Positions 1-11,613 are shown, numbered from the stretch's first letter. The stretch is DNA of 64,000 nucleotides from Pseudomonas fluorescens (GCF_902497785.1 NZ_CABVHK010000006.1:186001-250000); one strand, 5' to 3'. Made by a program: numbers and translations. Notes: a model not told the origin generated them from the sequence alone.

Positions 1-223
1 TTGCCCATTGCTCGCGTGCCAGCGGCGGCTCACGCTCCAGGGCGGCGGCGCCCCACTGCACGACGACCGGCAGGCTCATCAGCCAGAAACCGCCCACGCC
101 CAACGCAAAGCACACGCCGGCGAGGCGCGGCCGTGAGCGACGGAACCACCAGGCAAGCACCAGCAACAGCAAGAGAACGCCGGGAGGCATCAGAAGGTGT
201 TTAACGAAATAACGAAAAGGCAT
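1..223 (-). CDS. YdcF/ElyC/SanA-like membrane protein, N-terminal part only
   Basis: Only the first 74 codons are inside the window; the gene runs off the left edge. The visible part starts MPFRYFVKHLLMPPG and holds two hydrophobic segments (about residues 11-26 and 36-55) separated by an arginine-rich turn. This is the usual N-terminus of the DUF218 (YdcF/ElyC/SanA) envelope family. The catalytic-like DUF218 domain lies outside the window, so the family call rests on topology and on the location next to leuS, where pseudomonads usually carry such a gene. A GGAG Shine-Dalgarno sequence sits about 8 bases before the ATG. Confidence 0.6.
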   Translation of the reverse strand, partial: MPFRYFVKHLLMPPGVLLLLLVLAWWFRRSRPRLAGVCFALGVGGFWLMSLPVVVQWGAAALEREPPLAREQWA

Positions 224-310
224 CGAGCATCTCCAGAGATGCCCGAAGCCTAAGTGGGTTGACGCAGCGCGACAACAGATGGGCAAGGACTATGCTGAAA
301 AAAACGACAG

Positions 311-649
311 TTATGGCTTCAATTGCCCAACTTGAAATGCAGCGACCGGACCTTTACCGCGTCCCCTGCCAGGTACCTTATCCTTGAGCCAGATGATCTT
401 GGCCGAACGTGGTGCGTCTAGTTGCTTCACTGCTTCCGACAAGCATCCATGTGTTTCACGTTCACTGCGATCCAGATACGCCTTGACCAATGCAAACTCT
501 GCGGGGCTCAGGCCACGCAGTTCCAGCTCCAGGGGACGCTCATCGCGCAACCGATCAGCGGTTTTCGCCGCGTCCAGGGCCATTCCCAGACGATCGATCA
601 GTCTTTCGTACAGCTCCGGTTTCGTAACTTTTTGCTGTGACTCAACCAT
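311..649 (-). CDS. Conserved small protein of unknown function (112 aa)
   Basis: The protein is hydrophilic with no signal peptide or membrane segment. The N-terminal two thirds is rich in Leu, Glu, Arg and Ala and likely helical (motifs KPELYERLIDRLG and LRGLSPAEFALVKAYLDR). The C-terminal 25 residues are basic and glycine-rich (KVPGRGRGKG), which could contact nucleic acid. It lies between the ydcF-like gene and leuS, in the position where PAO1 has small hypothetical genes. I do not recognise a family. The plausible composition and the conserved position support it as real; an overlapping plus-strand reading frame is judged a shadow. Confidence 0.6.
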   Translation of the reverse strand: MVESQQKVTKPELYERLIDRLGMALDAAKTADRLRDERPLELELRGLSPAEFALVKAYLDRSERETHGCLSEAVKQLDAPRSAKIIWLKDKVPGRGRGKGPVAAFQVGQLKP

Positions 650-3535
<2,886 letters not shown>

Positions 3536-3543
3536 TTGGATCA

Positions 3544-3565
3544 GGCGCCAGGTGAGCCTGGCGCC
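3544..3565 (+). terminator. Perfect hairpin between leuS and lptE
   Basis: GGCGCCAGG, loop TGAG, CCTGGCGCC gives a 9-bp GC-rich stem just after the leuS stop codon. No T-tract follows, so it may be a weak terminator or an RNA-stability or processing element rather than a strict intrinsic terminator. Confidence 0.45.
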
Positions 3566-3622
3566 GAGTAAAACCTTTCGGGCCGCCAGATCGGCCCACC
3601 TGGTTTCAAGGGGAGCAACAAG

Positions 3623-4228
3623 ATGATCAAACGCAATTTGCTGGTGATGGGCCTCGCGGTTCTGTTGAGCGCCTGCGGTTTCCAGCTGCGCGGCACCGGC
3701 ACCACGGAACTGGCGATCAAGGAACTCGACCTGAGCGCCCGCAACGCTTACGGCGAAACCGTGACGCAATTGCGCCAGGTGCTGGAAGGCAGTGGCGTCA
3801 AGGTCTATAGCGGTGCGCCGTACAAGCTTGTGTTGACGGATGAGCAGGACAGCCAGCGCATCCTCAGCTACGCGGGCGCCGGTCGTACGGGCGAGTATCA
3901 GGCGAGCACCGTGCTCAGCTATGACATCCGTGGCCAGGGTAACCTGCCGCTGATGAGCGATAAGCTCGAAGTGCAGAAAGTCTTTATCCACGACGGCAAC
4001 AACCTGGTGGGCTCGGACCAGGAAGCCAACGATGCCCGCAGGGAAATGCGTCGTGAACTGGTGCAACGCATGATGCTGCGCCTGCAACAGTTCACCCCGG
4101 CGCAGCTGGATCAACTGCAACAGACCGCAACAGCCAAGGCTCAAGCCGAAGCTGCAGCACTGGACGCAGCGCAGAAGGCTGAAGCGGAAACCCCGCGCCA
4201 GTCGCCCATCGAAATCCCGCAGCAATAA
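3623..4228 (+). CDS. lptE: LPS-assembly lipoprotein LptE
   Basis: Outer-membrane lipoprotein that plugs the LptD barrel during lipopolysaccharide insertion. The N-terminus is a lipoprotein signal peptide with lipobox LLSAC; Cys18 is the predicted lipidation site. The CGFQLRG sequence after it is characteristic of LptE. Length is 201 aa; the C-terminal 45 residues are Ala/Gln-rich and probably disordered, a common Pseudomonas extension. A GGGGAG Shine-Dalgarno precedes the ATG. It sits between leuS and holA, the conserved order (formerly rlpB in E. coli). Confidence 0.95.
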   Translation: MIKRNLLVMGLAVLLSACGFQLRGTGTTELAIKELDLSARNAYGETVTQLRQVLEGSGVKVYSGAPYKLVLTDEQDSQRILSYAGAGRTGEYQASTVLSYDIRGQGNLPLMSDKLEVQKVFIHDGNNLVGSDQEANDARREMRRELVQRMMLRLQQFTPAQLDQLQQTATAKAQAEAAALDAAQKAEAETPRQSPIEIPQQ

Positions 4229-4235
4229 GACTTAC

Positions 4236-4253
4236 GGGGCGCTTTGGCGCCCC
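4236..4253 (+). terminator. Hairpin between lptE and holA
   Basis: GGGGCGC, loop TTTG, GCGCCCC forms a perfect 7-bp stem directly after the lptE stop. It is followed by pyrimidine-rich sequence but no strong T-run, and it ends 14 bases before the holA ATG. It could attenuate or modulate holA translation. Confidence 0.4.
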
Positions 4254-4267
4254 GTTCGCCCTCTCTT

Positions 4268-5305
4268 ATGAAACTCGCCCCCGCCCAACTCGCTAAACAC
4301 CTGCAAGGCACGCTCGCGCCGGTCTACATCATCAGCGGCGACGACCCGTTGTTGTGCCAGGAAGCCGCCGACGCCATTCGCGCCGCCGCTCGTCAGCAAG
4401 GCTTCGACGAACGCCAGGTGTTCGCCGCCGACGCCAGTTTCGACTGGGGTACGCTGCTGCAGGCCGGCGCCAGCATGTCGCTGTTCGCTGAAAAGCGTCT
4501 GCTGGAACTGCGCCTGCCATCCGGCAAACCCGGTGACAAAGGCGCCGCCGCCTTCATCGAGTATTGCGCACGCCCCGCCGAAGACACGCTGATGCTGATC
4601 AGCTTGCCCAAGCTCGATGGCAGCGCGCAGAAAACCAAGTGGGGCAAGGCGCTGGTTGAAGGTCAGCACACCCAGTTCGTGCAAATCTGGCCGGTGGATG
4701 CCAATCAGTTGCCCGGCTGGATCCGTCAACGACTGTCCCAGGCCGGGCTCTCCGCCAGCCAGGATGCGGTCGAACTGATCGCCGCCCGGGTCGAAGGCAA
4801 CCTGCTGGCCGCCGCCCAGGAAATCGAAAAGCTCAAACTGATGGCCGAAGGTGGCCAGATCACCGTCGAGACTGTGCAAGCGGCGGTCGCCGACAGTGCG
4901 CGTTTTGACGTCTTCGGGTTGACCGATGCGATCCTCAACGGCGAAGCCGCTCATGCGCTGCGCATGCTCGAAGGGTTGCGCGGTGAAGGTGTCGAACCGC
5001 CGGTGATTCTCTGGGCCCTGGCCCGCGAGCTGCGCCTGCTGGCGAACCTGTCGCTGCAATACAGCCAGGGTGTGCCGCTGGACAAAGCCTTCAGCTCGGC
5101 CCGACCGCCGGTCTGGGACAAACGCAAACCGTTGATGAGCAAAGCCCTGCAACGCTACTCGGCGCAACGCTGGGCGCAGTTGCTGCTGGAAGCGCAGCGC
5201 ATTGACGCGCAGATCAAGGGCCAGGCTGCCGGTTCGCCGTGGATGAGTTTGAGTCGGTTGTCGTTGTTGATGGCCGGCCAAAGATTGTCGTTGCCCGCTG
5301 AATAA
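4268..5305 (+). CDS. holA: DNA polymerase III delta subunit
   Basis: Delta subunit of the clamp loader, which opens the beta sliding clamp. Length is 345 aa, close to E. coli HolA (343). The start MKLAPAQLAKHLQG matches the family N-terminus, and the typical VYIISGDDPLLCQEA segment follows; an upstream TTG would add eight unrelated residues. No convincing Shine-Dalgarno precedes the ATG, and a GC-rich hairpin lies just upstream, so expression may be coupled to lptE. The gene ends immediately before a REP doublet. Confidence 0.95.
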   Translation: MKLAPAQLAKHLQGTLAPVYIISGDDPLLCQEAADAIRAAARQQGFDERQVFAADASFDWGTLLQAGASMSLFAEKRLLELRLPSGKPGDKGAAAFIEYCARPAEDTLMLISLPKLDGSAQKTKWGKALVEGQHTQFVQIWPVDANQLPGWIRQRLSQAGLSASQDAVELIAARVEGNLLAAAQEIEKLKLMAEGGQITVETVQAAVADSARFDVFGLTDAILNGEAAHALRMLEGLRGEGVEPPVILWALARELRLLANLSLQYSQGVPLDKAFSSARPPVWDKRKPLMSKALQRYSAQRWAQLLLEAQRIDAQIKGQAAGSPWMSLSRLSLLMAGQRLSLPAE

Positions 5306-5397
5306 GATCAAAAGATCGCAGCCTCGTTTCACTCGACAGCTCCTACATTGGAATGCGTCCCCCTGTAGGAGCTGCCGAAGGCTGCGATCTTTTGATC
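5306..5397. repeat. REP doublet (family A, GATCGCAGCC type)
   Basis: Two inverted copies flank a short spacer: GATCAAAAGATCGCAGCC ending CAGCTCCTAC, then GTAGGAGCTG to AAGATCGCAGCC in the opposite sense. The left arm has the variant core TCGTTTCACTCGA; the right arm has the common CCGAAGG core. The element starts at the base after the holA stop codon. It is an extragenic REPIN-like unit. Confidence 0.85.
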
Positions 5398-5497
5398 CTG
5401 CTTCCTACAAAAACAACCTGCATTTGTCCTATAGACAGAACCCCGACTTCGGCCGATGATTTGCCCCGCAAAACCCACTCACTTGCGAGAAATCATC

Positions 5498-5662
5498 ATG
5501 AGCAAAAAGCCATCCCAGCATGGCCCGAACAAGGCCAAATCCATCATCGCCCAGCCACTGTTCCGCAGCCGTCAGGAACGAGCCGGCAAGGGCAAAGGCA
5601 GCTACCGCCGCGAAGCCTTCCAGTCTAAAAGCTGGGAGGCTTCTTACTTTCTGGCAGCCTGA
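5498..5662 (+). CDS. arfA: Alternative ribosome-rescue factor A
   Basis: A 54-residue basic peptide. ArfA recruits RF2 to ribosomes stalled on mRNAs lacking a stop codon, as backup to tmRNA. Residues QPLFRSRQERAGKGKGSYRR and the later WEAS match the conserved ArfA core (PLFRxR...KGKGSYxR...WEAS). The start ATG follows an upstream CACTTGCGAGA region with a GAGA purine run. A 12-bp hairpin lies inside the 3' part of the reading frame, before the stop codon. In other proteobacteria such a hairpin causes RNase III cleavage or termination within arfA, so that the message itself is non-stop. The stop at 5660 would then be bypassed whenever the transcript ends at the hairpin. Confidence 0.9.
   Translation: MSKKPSQHGPNKAKSIIAQPLFRSRQERAGKGKGSYRREAFQSKSWEASYFLAA
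5612..5650 (+). terminator. Hairpin inside arfA coding sequence
   Basis: Left arm GAAGCCTTCCAG (5612-5623) pairs with CTGGGAGGCTTC (5632-5643) over 12 bp with one G-U, loop TCTAAAAG, followed by TTACTTT. It lies before the arfA stop codon. Known arfA regulation uses either an intrinsic terminator or an RNase III site in this position; the moderate T-tract fits either. Confidence 0.75.
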
Positions 5663-5724
5663 AAGGCAAGCCAGCGCTCAACATGTTAAGGTCTGCACCT
5701 GATTCGTATTCCCTGGACCCGTGC

Positions 5725-7047
5725 ATGCCCCTTTGTATTTCCCGTCGTTGGCACCTGCGCCAATTGATAGCTGCCTCCAGCCTCGTACTGCTAGTCGCCT
5801 GCGCGGAAAAACCGACCGCCGCCGACGCCCAACCGCTTCAGACCCTTCCCGTCGCGACTGCCCCTGCGGTGATTCCGCCCGTGGTGCCGACCGGTGAAAA
5901 TCTCGACCTGCAGCCGACCCAGACCTTCGCCGAATGGCAGGCCGGCTTCCGTAAGGATGCGCTGGCCGCCGGCATTCGCGCCGATCTGTTCGACCGTGCC
6001 TTCGCCAATGTCAGCGTGGACGACAGTGTGATCCGCGCCGACCGCAGCCAGCCGGAATTTTCCCGCCCGGTGTGGGAATACCTCGATGGCGCCCTGTCGC
6101 CGCTGCGCGTGCGCAAAGGTCAGACGCTGGTCAACCAGTATGCCGACATCCTGCAAAGCATCGAACAGCGTTACGGCGTCGATCGTCAGGCACTGGTCTC
6201 GGTGTGGGGCATGGAGAGTAACTTCGGCCAGTTCCAGGGCAGCAAGTCGGTGATCAACTCCCTCGCGACCCTCGCCTACGAAGGCCGCCGTCCGGGGTTC
6301 GCCCACGCGCAATTGATCGCGGCCCTGCAAATCCTGCAACAAGGCGATATCGAACCGGAGAAAATGCTCGGTTCCTGGGCCGGAGCCATGGGCCAGACCC
6401 AGTTCATCCCGACCACCTACAACACCCACGCCGTGGACTTCGATGGCGACGGTCGCCGCGACATCTGGGGCAGCCCGGCCGATGCGCTGGCGTCGACGGC
6501 GCATTACCTGCAAAGCTCTGGCTGGCAGAAAGGCCAGCCGTGGGGCTTCGAAGTTCAGCTGCCAGGCAGCTTCAACTACGTGCTGGCCGATGGCACGACG
6601 CGCAAGAGTGTCGCTGAATGGCTGCAACTGGGCGTCGCCCTGCCCAATGGAGCTCAAGTCCCGCCAGGCTCGGAAAACCTCTCCGCCGCCCTGCTGCTGC
6701 CAGCCGGTTATCGCGGCCCGGCGTTCCTGGTGCTCGACAACTTCCGGGCGATCCTCAAGTACAACAACTCGTCGTCCTACGCGTTGGCCGTGAGCCTGTT
6801 GTCGGAACGTTTCAGCGGTGCAGGCCTGATCAACGGCGCCTGGCCGAAGGATGATCTGCCGCTGAGCCGTACCGAGCGGATCGAGCTGCAAAACCTGCTA
6901 AGCGCGCAGAAATACGACGCGGGCGCTGCGGACGGGATTATCGGCGCCAATACCCGCAAGGCGATCCGCAGCGCGCAGCAGTCGTTTGGCTGGCCGGCGG
7001 ACGGGTATCCTACGCACAAGCTGCTTGAAGGTTTGCGTAACCGTTAA
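5725..7047 (+). CDS. Lytic murein transglycosylase, lipoprotein with C-terminal peptidoglycan-binding domain (SltB-type)
   Basis: Cleaves the glycan strand of peptidoglycan, leaving 1,6-anhydro-muramic acid (MltB/GH103 family). From the chosen start the protein has 440 residues: a signal with twin Arg and lipobox LLVAC (Cys26), then the catalytic domain. That domain carries VSVWGMESNFGQ with the catalytic Glu, followed by GAMGQTQFIPTTY and FDGDGRRDIW. A C-terminal PG_binding_1 module follows (ADGIIGANTRKAIRSAQ). An ATG 14 codons upstream is possible, but the downstream start gives a better lipoprotein signal. This resembles PAO1 PA3992 (sometimes called SltB3). A second MltB-family gene is present at 12627-13637. 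Confidence 0.9.
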   Translation: MPLCISRRWHLRQLIAASSLVLLVACAEKPTAADAQPLQTLPVATAPAVIPPVVPTGENLDLQPTQTFAEWQAGFRKDALAAGIRADLFDRAFANVSVDDSVIRADRSQPEFSRPVWEYLDGALSPLRVRKGQTLVNQYADILQSIEQRYGVDRQALVSVWGMESNFGQFQGSKSVINSLATLAYEGRRPGFAHAQLIAALQILQQGDIEPEKMLGSWAGAMGQTQFIPTTYNTHAVDFDGDGRRDIWGSPADALASTAHYLQSSGWQKGQPWGFEVQLPGSFNYVLADGTTRKSVAEWLQLGVALPNGAQVPPGSENLSAALLLPAGYRGPAFLVLDNFRAILKYNNSSSYALAVSLLSERFSGAGLINGAWPKDDLPLSRTERIELQNLLSAQKYDAGAADGIIGANTRKAIRSAQQSFGWPADGYPTHKLLEGLRNR

Positions 7048-7049
7048 AA

Positions 7050-7123
7050 GCAAAAGATCGCAGCCTTCGGCAACTCCTACAGATGTACACCCGTAGGAGC
7101 TGCCGAAGGCTGCGATCTTTTGG
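7050..7123. repeat. REP doublet (family A)
   Basis: Inverted pair of AAAAGATCGCAGCC...CTCCTAC and GTAGGAGCTGCCGAAGG, lying exactly between the convergent stop codons of the transglycosylase and LD-carboxypeptidase genes. The left copy has CGGCAACTCC instead of CGGCAGCTCC. Confidence 0.85.
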
Positions 7124-7124
7124 T

Positions 7125-8072
7125 CTATCTGATCACCACATCCTGCTCCAACACCAACTCCCTGTTCCCCGCATCCAGCCGCACCAGCGCCCCCATCGGC
7201 AACGTCAGGTTCGGATCGCAATGCCCGCTGCGCCACCCGGCCAGCACCGGTATCCGCAGCGGTTCAAAGGTCTGCTTGAGCAAACGCTCCAGCGCTGCCG
7301 TCTCCACCCCCGCTATGTCACCTACCAGAACCCCGCGCAGCTTGCACAGCGTCCCCGCCAGTCGCAGGTGAGTCAGCAAGCGGTCAATCCGGTAGAGCGG
7401 CTCGTTGATGTCCTCGATGAACAGGATTACGCCCTCGGCATCGATTTCGTACGGTGTGCCCATGGTTGCGGCGATTATCGACAGATTGCCCCCCAGCAAA
7501 CGCCCGTGAGCGATGCCCGGCTCGAGGGTGGTCAACGGATGGGCGGCCGGGTGCGCCAGCACGCTGCCCGCCTTCACCTGTCCTCTGAGCATGTTGAAAA
7601 ACGAAGACTCGGTCGGCTTCTGCTTGTCGCCCAACAGATCTGCGTTAAGCAACGGCCCATGGAAGGTCACAAAACCGGCGTAGCGACTGATTGCCAGGTG
7701 CAGCGCGGTGATGTCGCTGTAGCCGATGAATGGCTTGGCGTTGTTCTGCAGCAATTCAAAATCGATGCGGTCGAGCAGGCGCGGCGTACCGTAACCGCCG
7801 CGCAGGCAAATGATTGCGTCGACCTCGCAATCGGCAAATGCGGCGTGCAGGTCATTGAGCCGCACATCGTCGCTGCCCGCCAGATAACCATCCTGCTGAT
7901 ACACGCCGGGGAAAATCCGTAGCGCGTAACCGCGCGCGCGCATCCAGGCGAGCGCTTTGTCGGTGTTCAGCGGCGCGGGGCCTGCGGGCGCAATAACTCC
8001 GATCAACCCTTCCGGGGGCAAGGCCGGAACGGGCTGATGAGGTGACAGTGTGTGGATCGGTCGAACGGTCAT
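7125..8072 (-). CDS. LD-carboxypeptidase (peptidase family S66)
   Basis: Cytoplasmic serine peptidase that removes the terminal D-Ala from muramyl tetrapeptides during peptidoglycan recycling. The 315-aa protein carries the S66 signatures: VIAPAGP near the N-terminus, CLRGGYGTPRLLDRID, and the nucleophile motif GYSD (Ser119), then FHGPLL. The start at MTVRPIHTL has a GGGAG Shine-Dalgarno; a longer reading frame upstream is not used. It is convergent with the lytic transglycosylase, so both neighbours act on murein turnover. It could be the LdcA orthologue or a paralogue, hence no symbol. Confidence 0.9.
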   Translation of the reverse strand: MTVRPIHTLSPHQPVPALPPEGLIGVIAPAGPAPLNTDKALAWMRARGYALRIFPGVYQQDGYLAGSDDVRLNDLHAAFADCEVDAIICLRGGYGTPRLLDRIDFELLQNNAKPFIGYSDITALHLAISRYAGFVTFHGPLLNADLLGDKQKPTESSFFNMLRGQVKAGSVLAHPAAHPLTTLEPGIAHGRLLGGNLSIIAATMGTPYEIDAEGVILFIEDINEPLYRIDRLLTHLRLAGTLCKLRGVLVGDIAGVETAALERLLKQTFEPLRIPVLAGWRSGHCDPNLTLPMGALVRLDAGNRELVLEQDVVIR

Positions 8073-8190
8073 CCATGAATCTCCCTGCGCAAAAATCTTC
8101 AACACACAGTAGTCAGGAATGCAGACAAACAGAAGAGGGACTACGCCCCCACTGCGTGCAGGAAAAGCCTGCGATTGCCGTAGGCCAGGC

Positions 8191-8227
8191 AAAAAAATAC
8201 CCGCGAGACCGAACAAGCCTCGCGGGC
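8191..8227 (-). terminator. Rho-independent terminator after lipA
   Basis: Read on the minus strand, GCCCGCGAG pairs with CTCGCGGGT, followed by a run of seven T after an A. It lies about 20 bases beyond the lipA stop and ends the long minus-strand cluster. Confidence 0.85.
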
Positions 8228-8246
8228 ATTTCTGACAATCAGCCGA

Positions 8247-9269
8247 TCAGGACGACATCAGCTCGGCTTTAACCAGCTTCGCCTGCTCGTCAGCATGGTA
8301 CGAAGAACGCACCAGCGGACCGGACGCAACGTTCTTGAAGCCCATTTTGTAACCTTCCTCGGCGAACCAGGCGAAGGTGTCCGGGTGCACGAAACGCTGC
8401 ACCGGCAAGTGGCTGCGGGACGGTTGCAGGTACTGGCCCAGCGTGAGCATGTCGATGTCGTGTTCGCGCATGCGCTTCATCACTTCGATGACTTCTTCGT
8501 CGGTTTCGCCCAAACCGAGCATCAGCCCGGATTTGGTCGGAATGTGCGGCATCATCTGCTTGAAGCGTTGCAGCAGGGTCAGCGACCACTGGTAATCCGA
8601 ACCCGGACGCGCCGCCTTGTAGAGACGCGGCACGGTTTCCAGGTTGTGGTTGAACACATCCGGCGGCTCAGCGGCGGTGATTTCCAGCGCGACGTCCATG
8701 CGGCCACGGTAATCCGGTACCAGGGTTTCGAGCTGCACGTTCGGCGACAGCTTGCGGATCTCGCGGATGCAGTCGGCAAAGTGCTGGGCACCGCCGTCAC
8801 GCAGGTCGTCGCGGTCAACCGAGGTGATCACCACGTATTTCAGTTTCAGGTCGGCGATGGCGATGGCCAGGCTTTCCGGCTCGTTGACGTCCAGTGGCTT
8901 CGGACGGCCATGGCCCACGTCGCAGAACGGGCAGCGACGGGTGCAGATGTCGCCCATGATCATGAAGGTTGCAGTGCCGCCGGAGAAGCATTCCCCAAGG
9001 TTCGGGCAGGACGCTTCTTCGCAGACGCTGTGCAGCTTGTGTTTGCGCAGCAGCGCCTTGATGCGGTCGACTTCCGGGGAAACCGGGATGCGTACGCGGA
9101 TCCAGTCGGGCTTCTTCGGCAGTTCGGTGGTCGGGATGATCTTCACCGGGATGCGTGCAACCTTCTCGGCGCCGCGCAGCTTGACGCCGGCTTCAACCTT
9201 GGCACGCGGGGCCGGACGCTCGGTAACATCCAGCGTCGGGATCATGGTTTGCACTGCATCAGTAGTCAT
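8247..9269 (-). CDS. lipA: Lipoyl synthase
   Basis: Radical SAM enzyme that inserts two sulfurs into octanoyl groups on lipoyl domains. Length is 340 aa. Both iron-sulfur motifs are present: [12 protein letters not shown] (auxiliary cluster) and CTRRCPFCD (radical SAM CxxxCxxC). The typical [10 protein letters not shown]-terminal sequence is intact. The gene starts one base after the lipB stop, so the two are surely co-transcribed. An internal Met at residue 9 is an alternative start. Confidence 0.97.
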   Translation of the reverse strand: MTTDAVQTMIPTLDVTERPAPRAKVEAGVKLRGAEKVARIPVKIIPTTELPKKPDWIRVRIPVSPEVDRIKALLRKHKLHSVCEEASCPNLGECFSGGTATFMIMGDICTRRCPFCDVGHGRPKPLDVNEPESLAIAIADLKLKYVVITSVDRDDLRDGGAQHFADCIREIRKLSPNVQLETLVPDYRGRMDVALEITAAEPPDVFNHNLETVPRLYKAARPGSDYQWSLTLLQRFKQMMPHIPTKSGLMLGLGETDEEVIEVMKRMREHDIDMLTLGQYLQPSRSHLPVQRFVHPDTFAWFAEEGYKMGFKNVASGPLVRSSYHADEQAKLVKAELMSS

Positions 9270-9270
9270 A

Positions 9271-9918
9271 TCAGTCGATTCCGCCCGTTAGGGTCGTCTG
9301 CTCAGCATAGTCGAGGTGTTTGACGAGCTGCGCGCGCAGCCGGGCACTTACCTCGGCAAATTCAATCGATCCTGCATGGTCGCTCAGCTGGGTCATCGCC
9401 AGCCCGGCGTAGCCGCAGGGATTAATCCGTCGAAACGGTTCCAGGTTCATGTCCACGTTCAGGGCCAGGCCATGAAAGGAACAACCGTGGCGGATCCGCA
9501 GACCCAGGGAGGCGATTTTCGCCCCGTCGACGTAGACACCCGGCGCATCCGGCTTGGCCGCCGCCGTCACGCCGTAACTGCCCAGCAATTCGATCAGACA
9601 GTGTTCCATGCGGGTGACCAGGTCACGCACGCCGAAACCCAGCTTGCGTACATCCAGCAACAGGTAGGCAACCAATTGGCCGGGGCCGTGATAAGTCACC
9701 TGGCCACCGCGGTCAACCTGCACCACCGGAATATCGCCCGGTAGCAACAAGTGCTCGGCCTTGCCGGCCTGGCCCTGGGTGAACACCGGCGGGTGCTCGA
9801 CCAGCCAGATTTCGTCGGCGGCATCGCTGCCGCGTTCGTTGGTGAAGCGTTGCATGGCATGCCAGACCGGCTCGTAAGCCATCTGGCCGAGTTCGCGAAA
9901 GCCCAGCCTGCCAGACAT
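9271..9918 (-). CDS. lipB: Octanoyl-[ACP]:protein N-octanoyltransferase
   Basis: Transfers octanoate from ACP to lipoyl domains, the first step of lipoate synthesis. Length is 215 aa. The signature [12 protein letters not shown], the lysine in DGAKIASLG (Lys134) and the acyl-accepting cysteine in INPCGYAGL (Cys168) are present. The ATG overlaps the ybeD stop as TGATG, giving translational coupling; a GTG one codon earlier is also possible. Confidence 0.97.
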   Translation of the reverse strand: MSGRLGFRELGQMAYEPVWHAMQRFTNERGSDAADEIWLVEHPPVFTQGQAGKAEHLLLPGDIPVVQVDRGGQVTYHGPGQLVAYLLLDVRKLGFGVRDLVTRMEHCLIELLGSYGVTAAAKPDAPGVYVDGAKIASLGLRIRHGCSFHGLALNVDMNLEPFRRINPCGYAGLAMTQLSDHAGSIEFAEVSARLRAQLVKHLDYAEQTTLTGGID

Positions 9919-10193
9919 CACAGCACCATGTGCACGAAACCGGTAGCCCGCAACTCGCTGTTGATGTCGTACAGCTGCTCTTGACCGGTGGCGATGATGT
10001 GCAACTGGATGGTGGTGTACTTGCCGTTGGTACTCTGGCGCTCGGCCAGGGTCTTGTGGTCAACGGTCGCGTGTTTCTCAAGGATCGCGATGATCCTGTC
10101 CTTGAAACCCACGCCGGTGTCGCCGATCACCTTGATCGGGTAATCCGCGCAGGGAAATTCGATTTTTGGCGCCTTTACTTCGGTGTCTGTCAT
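9918..10193 (-). CDS. ybeD: DUF493 (YbeD) family protein
   Basis: A 91-residue protein of the YbeD family (ACT-like fold, role uncertain, proposed link to lipoate metabolism). Recognised from [24 protein letters not shown] and the C-terminal [10 protein letters not shown]. The longer upstream reading frame is discarded because the family N-terminus is [15 protein letters not shown]. It overlaps lipB by one base and follows dacA, the conserved dacA-ybeD-lipB-lipA order. Confidence 0.93.
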   Translation of the reverse strand: MTDTEVKAPKIEFPCADYPIKVIGDTGVGFKDRIIAILEKHATVDHKTLAERQSTNGKYTTIQLHIIATGQEQLYDINSELRATGFVHMVL

Positions 10194-10225
10194 GGCGTAA
10201 CGGCCTCGTAAGCCGTGGCAACGGA

Positions 10226-10257
10226 CATGGCCCCGTTCCGATGGGAACGGGGCCATG
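10226..10257 (-). terminator. Perfect 14-bp hairpin between dacA and ybeD
   Basis: CATGGCCCCGTTCC, loop GATG, GGAACGGGGCCATG. It lies 15 bases after the dacA stop and 32 bases before the ybeD start. There is no T-run on either side, so it may be an attenuator, a processing site or an mRNA stabiliser rather than a full terminator. Confidence 0.55.
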
Positions 10258-10272
10258 CGAGTCCACACTAAT

Positions 10273-11430
10273 TCAGTTGAACAAGCCGTAGAAGAATAGA
10301 CGGATGCTATCCCACATGCGACGGAAGATACCACCCTCGTCGACCGCGTCCAGAGCGATCAGGTCGGCACTGTGCACCACCTTGTCTTCCAGTTTCACTT
10401 CGACTTTACCGATCACGTCGCCCTTGGCGATTGGCGCGATCAGTTGTGGGTTCATGGTCATGCTGGCAGCGAGCTTTTTCAGCTGGCCTTTTGGCAGAGT
10501 CATGGTCAGGTCTTGAGCCAGGCCGGCCTTGACCTGGTTGGTGGTGCCTTTCCAGACAGGGGCCTGAGCCAGCTCGGCGCCTTTCTGATAGAAGGTCTGG
10601 GTTTCAAAGAAACGGAAACCGTAAGTCAGCAGCTTCTGGGTTTCGGACGCACGAGCGACTTCACTGTTGGTGCCGAACACCACGGCGATCAGGCGCATGC
10701 CATCACGTACAGCCGAAGACACCATGCAGTAGCCGGCTTCGTCGGTGTGGCCGGTTTTCAGACCGTCAACGGTCTTGTCGCGCCACAGCAGCAGGTTACG
10801 GTTAGGTTGCTTGATACCGTTCCAGAAGAACTCTTTCTGCGAGTAGATCGCATAGTGAGCCGGGTCTTCGTGGATGATTGCGCGAGCCAGCACGGCCATG
10901 TCGTGAGCCGACGAGTAGTGCTCAGGGTTCGGCAGACCGGTCGGGTTCATGAAGTGGCTGTTGGTCATGCCCAGGTCGGCCACGGTTTTGTTCATCATGT
11001 CGGCGAAGGCGTCTTCGCTGCCGGCGATGTGCTCGGCAAGCGCAACGCTGGCGTCGTTACCTGACTGAATGATGATGCCGTGCAGCAGATCGCTGACCGT
11101 CACCTGCGTGCCGACCTTGATGAACATCCGCGAGCCGCCGGTACGCCAGGCGTTTTCGCTGACGGTCACCGGGTCGTTTTCGCCAATCTGGCCACGACGG
11201 ATTTCCAGGGTCGCGAGGTACGCGGTCATCAGTTTGGTCAGGCTGGCCGGCGGCAGACGCTGGTCACCGTTGTTCTCCACCAGCACGTTGCCGCTGCTGG
11301 CATCCATGAGCACGTAGGCTTTGGCGGCCAGTTGTGGCGGCGACGGCATCATCTCGACCGCGAAAGCGGCTGGCGAAAGGAGCAGCGGTACTAGAAGGCA
11401 CAGGCGTTTGGCAAAGGTGGTGATGTTCAT
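10273..11430 (-). CDS. dacA: D-alanyl-D-alanine carboxypeptidase (PBP5/6 type)
   Basis: Periplasmic penicillin-binding protein that trims the terminal D-Ala of pentapeptides. The 385-aa protein has a signal peptide (MNITTFAKRLCLLVPLLLSPAAFA). The active-site triad motifs are SLTK (Ser63-Lys66), SGN (123-125) and KTG (225-227). The C-terminal PBP5_C domain ends in an amphipathic membrane anchor (FRRMWDSIRLFFYGLF). This corresponds to PAO1 PA3999 (dacC/PBP5). A 183-base gap separates it from rlpA, so it probably has its own promoter. Confidence 0.96.
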   Translation of the reverse strand: MNITTFAKRLCLLVPLLLSPAAFAVEMMPSPPQLAAKAYVLMDASSGNVLVENNGDQRLPPASLTKLMTAYLATLEIRRGQIGENDPVTVSENAWRTGGSRMFIKVGTQVTVSDLLHGIIIQSGNDASVALAEHIAGSEDAFADMMNKTVADLGMTNSHFMNPTGLPNPEHYSSAHDMAVLARAIIHEDPAHYAIYSQKEFFWNGIKQPNRNLLLWRDKTVDGLKTGHTDEAGYCMVSSAVRDGMRLIAVVFGTNSEVARASETQKLLTYGFRFFETQTFYQKGAELAQAPVWKGTTNQVKAGLAQDLTMTLPKGQLKKLAASMTMNPQLIAPIAKGDVIGKVEVKLEDKVVHSADLIALDAVDEGGIFRRMWDSIRLFFYGLFN

Positions 11431-11613
11431 CCGTCTCTCGAAATCGCTAATGGAAACTGCCCGAAGGCAAAACTAATCTAGATGGTTTTCTATCGAACCA
11501 TCGCGTGTTCAGTCGTTCACTCAGAACCCTTGCCGGGCTTTTGTTCTTCAACGAGCCAACAACCAGGTCCACCCCCCAAAACCGCAAGTGAACCTTCAAT
11601 CAAGTCTTACGTA

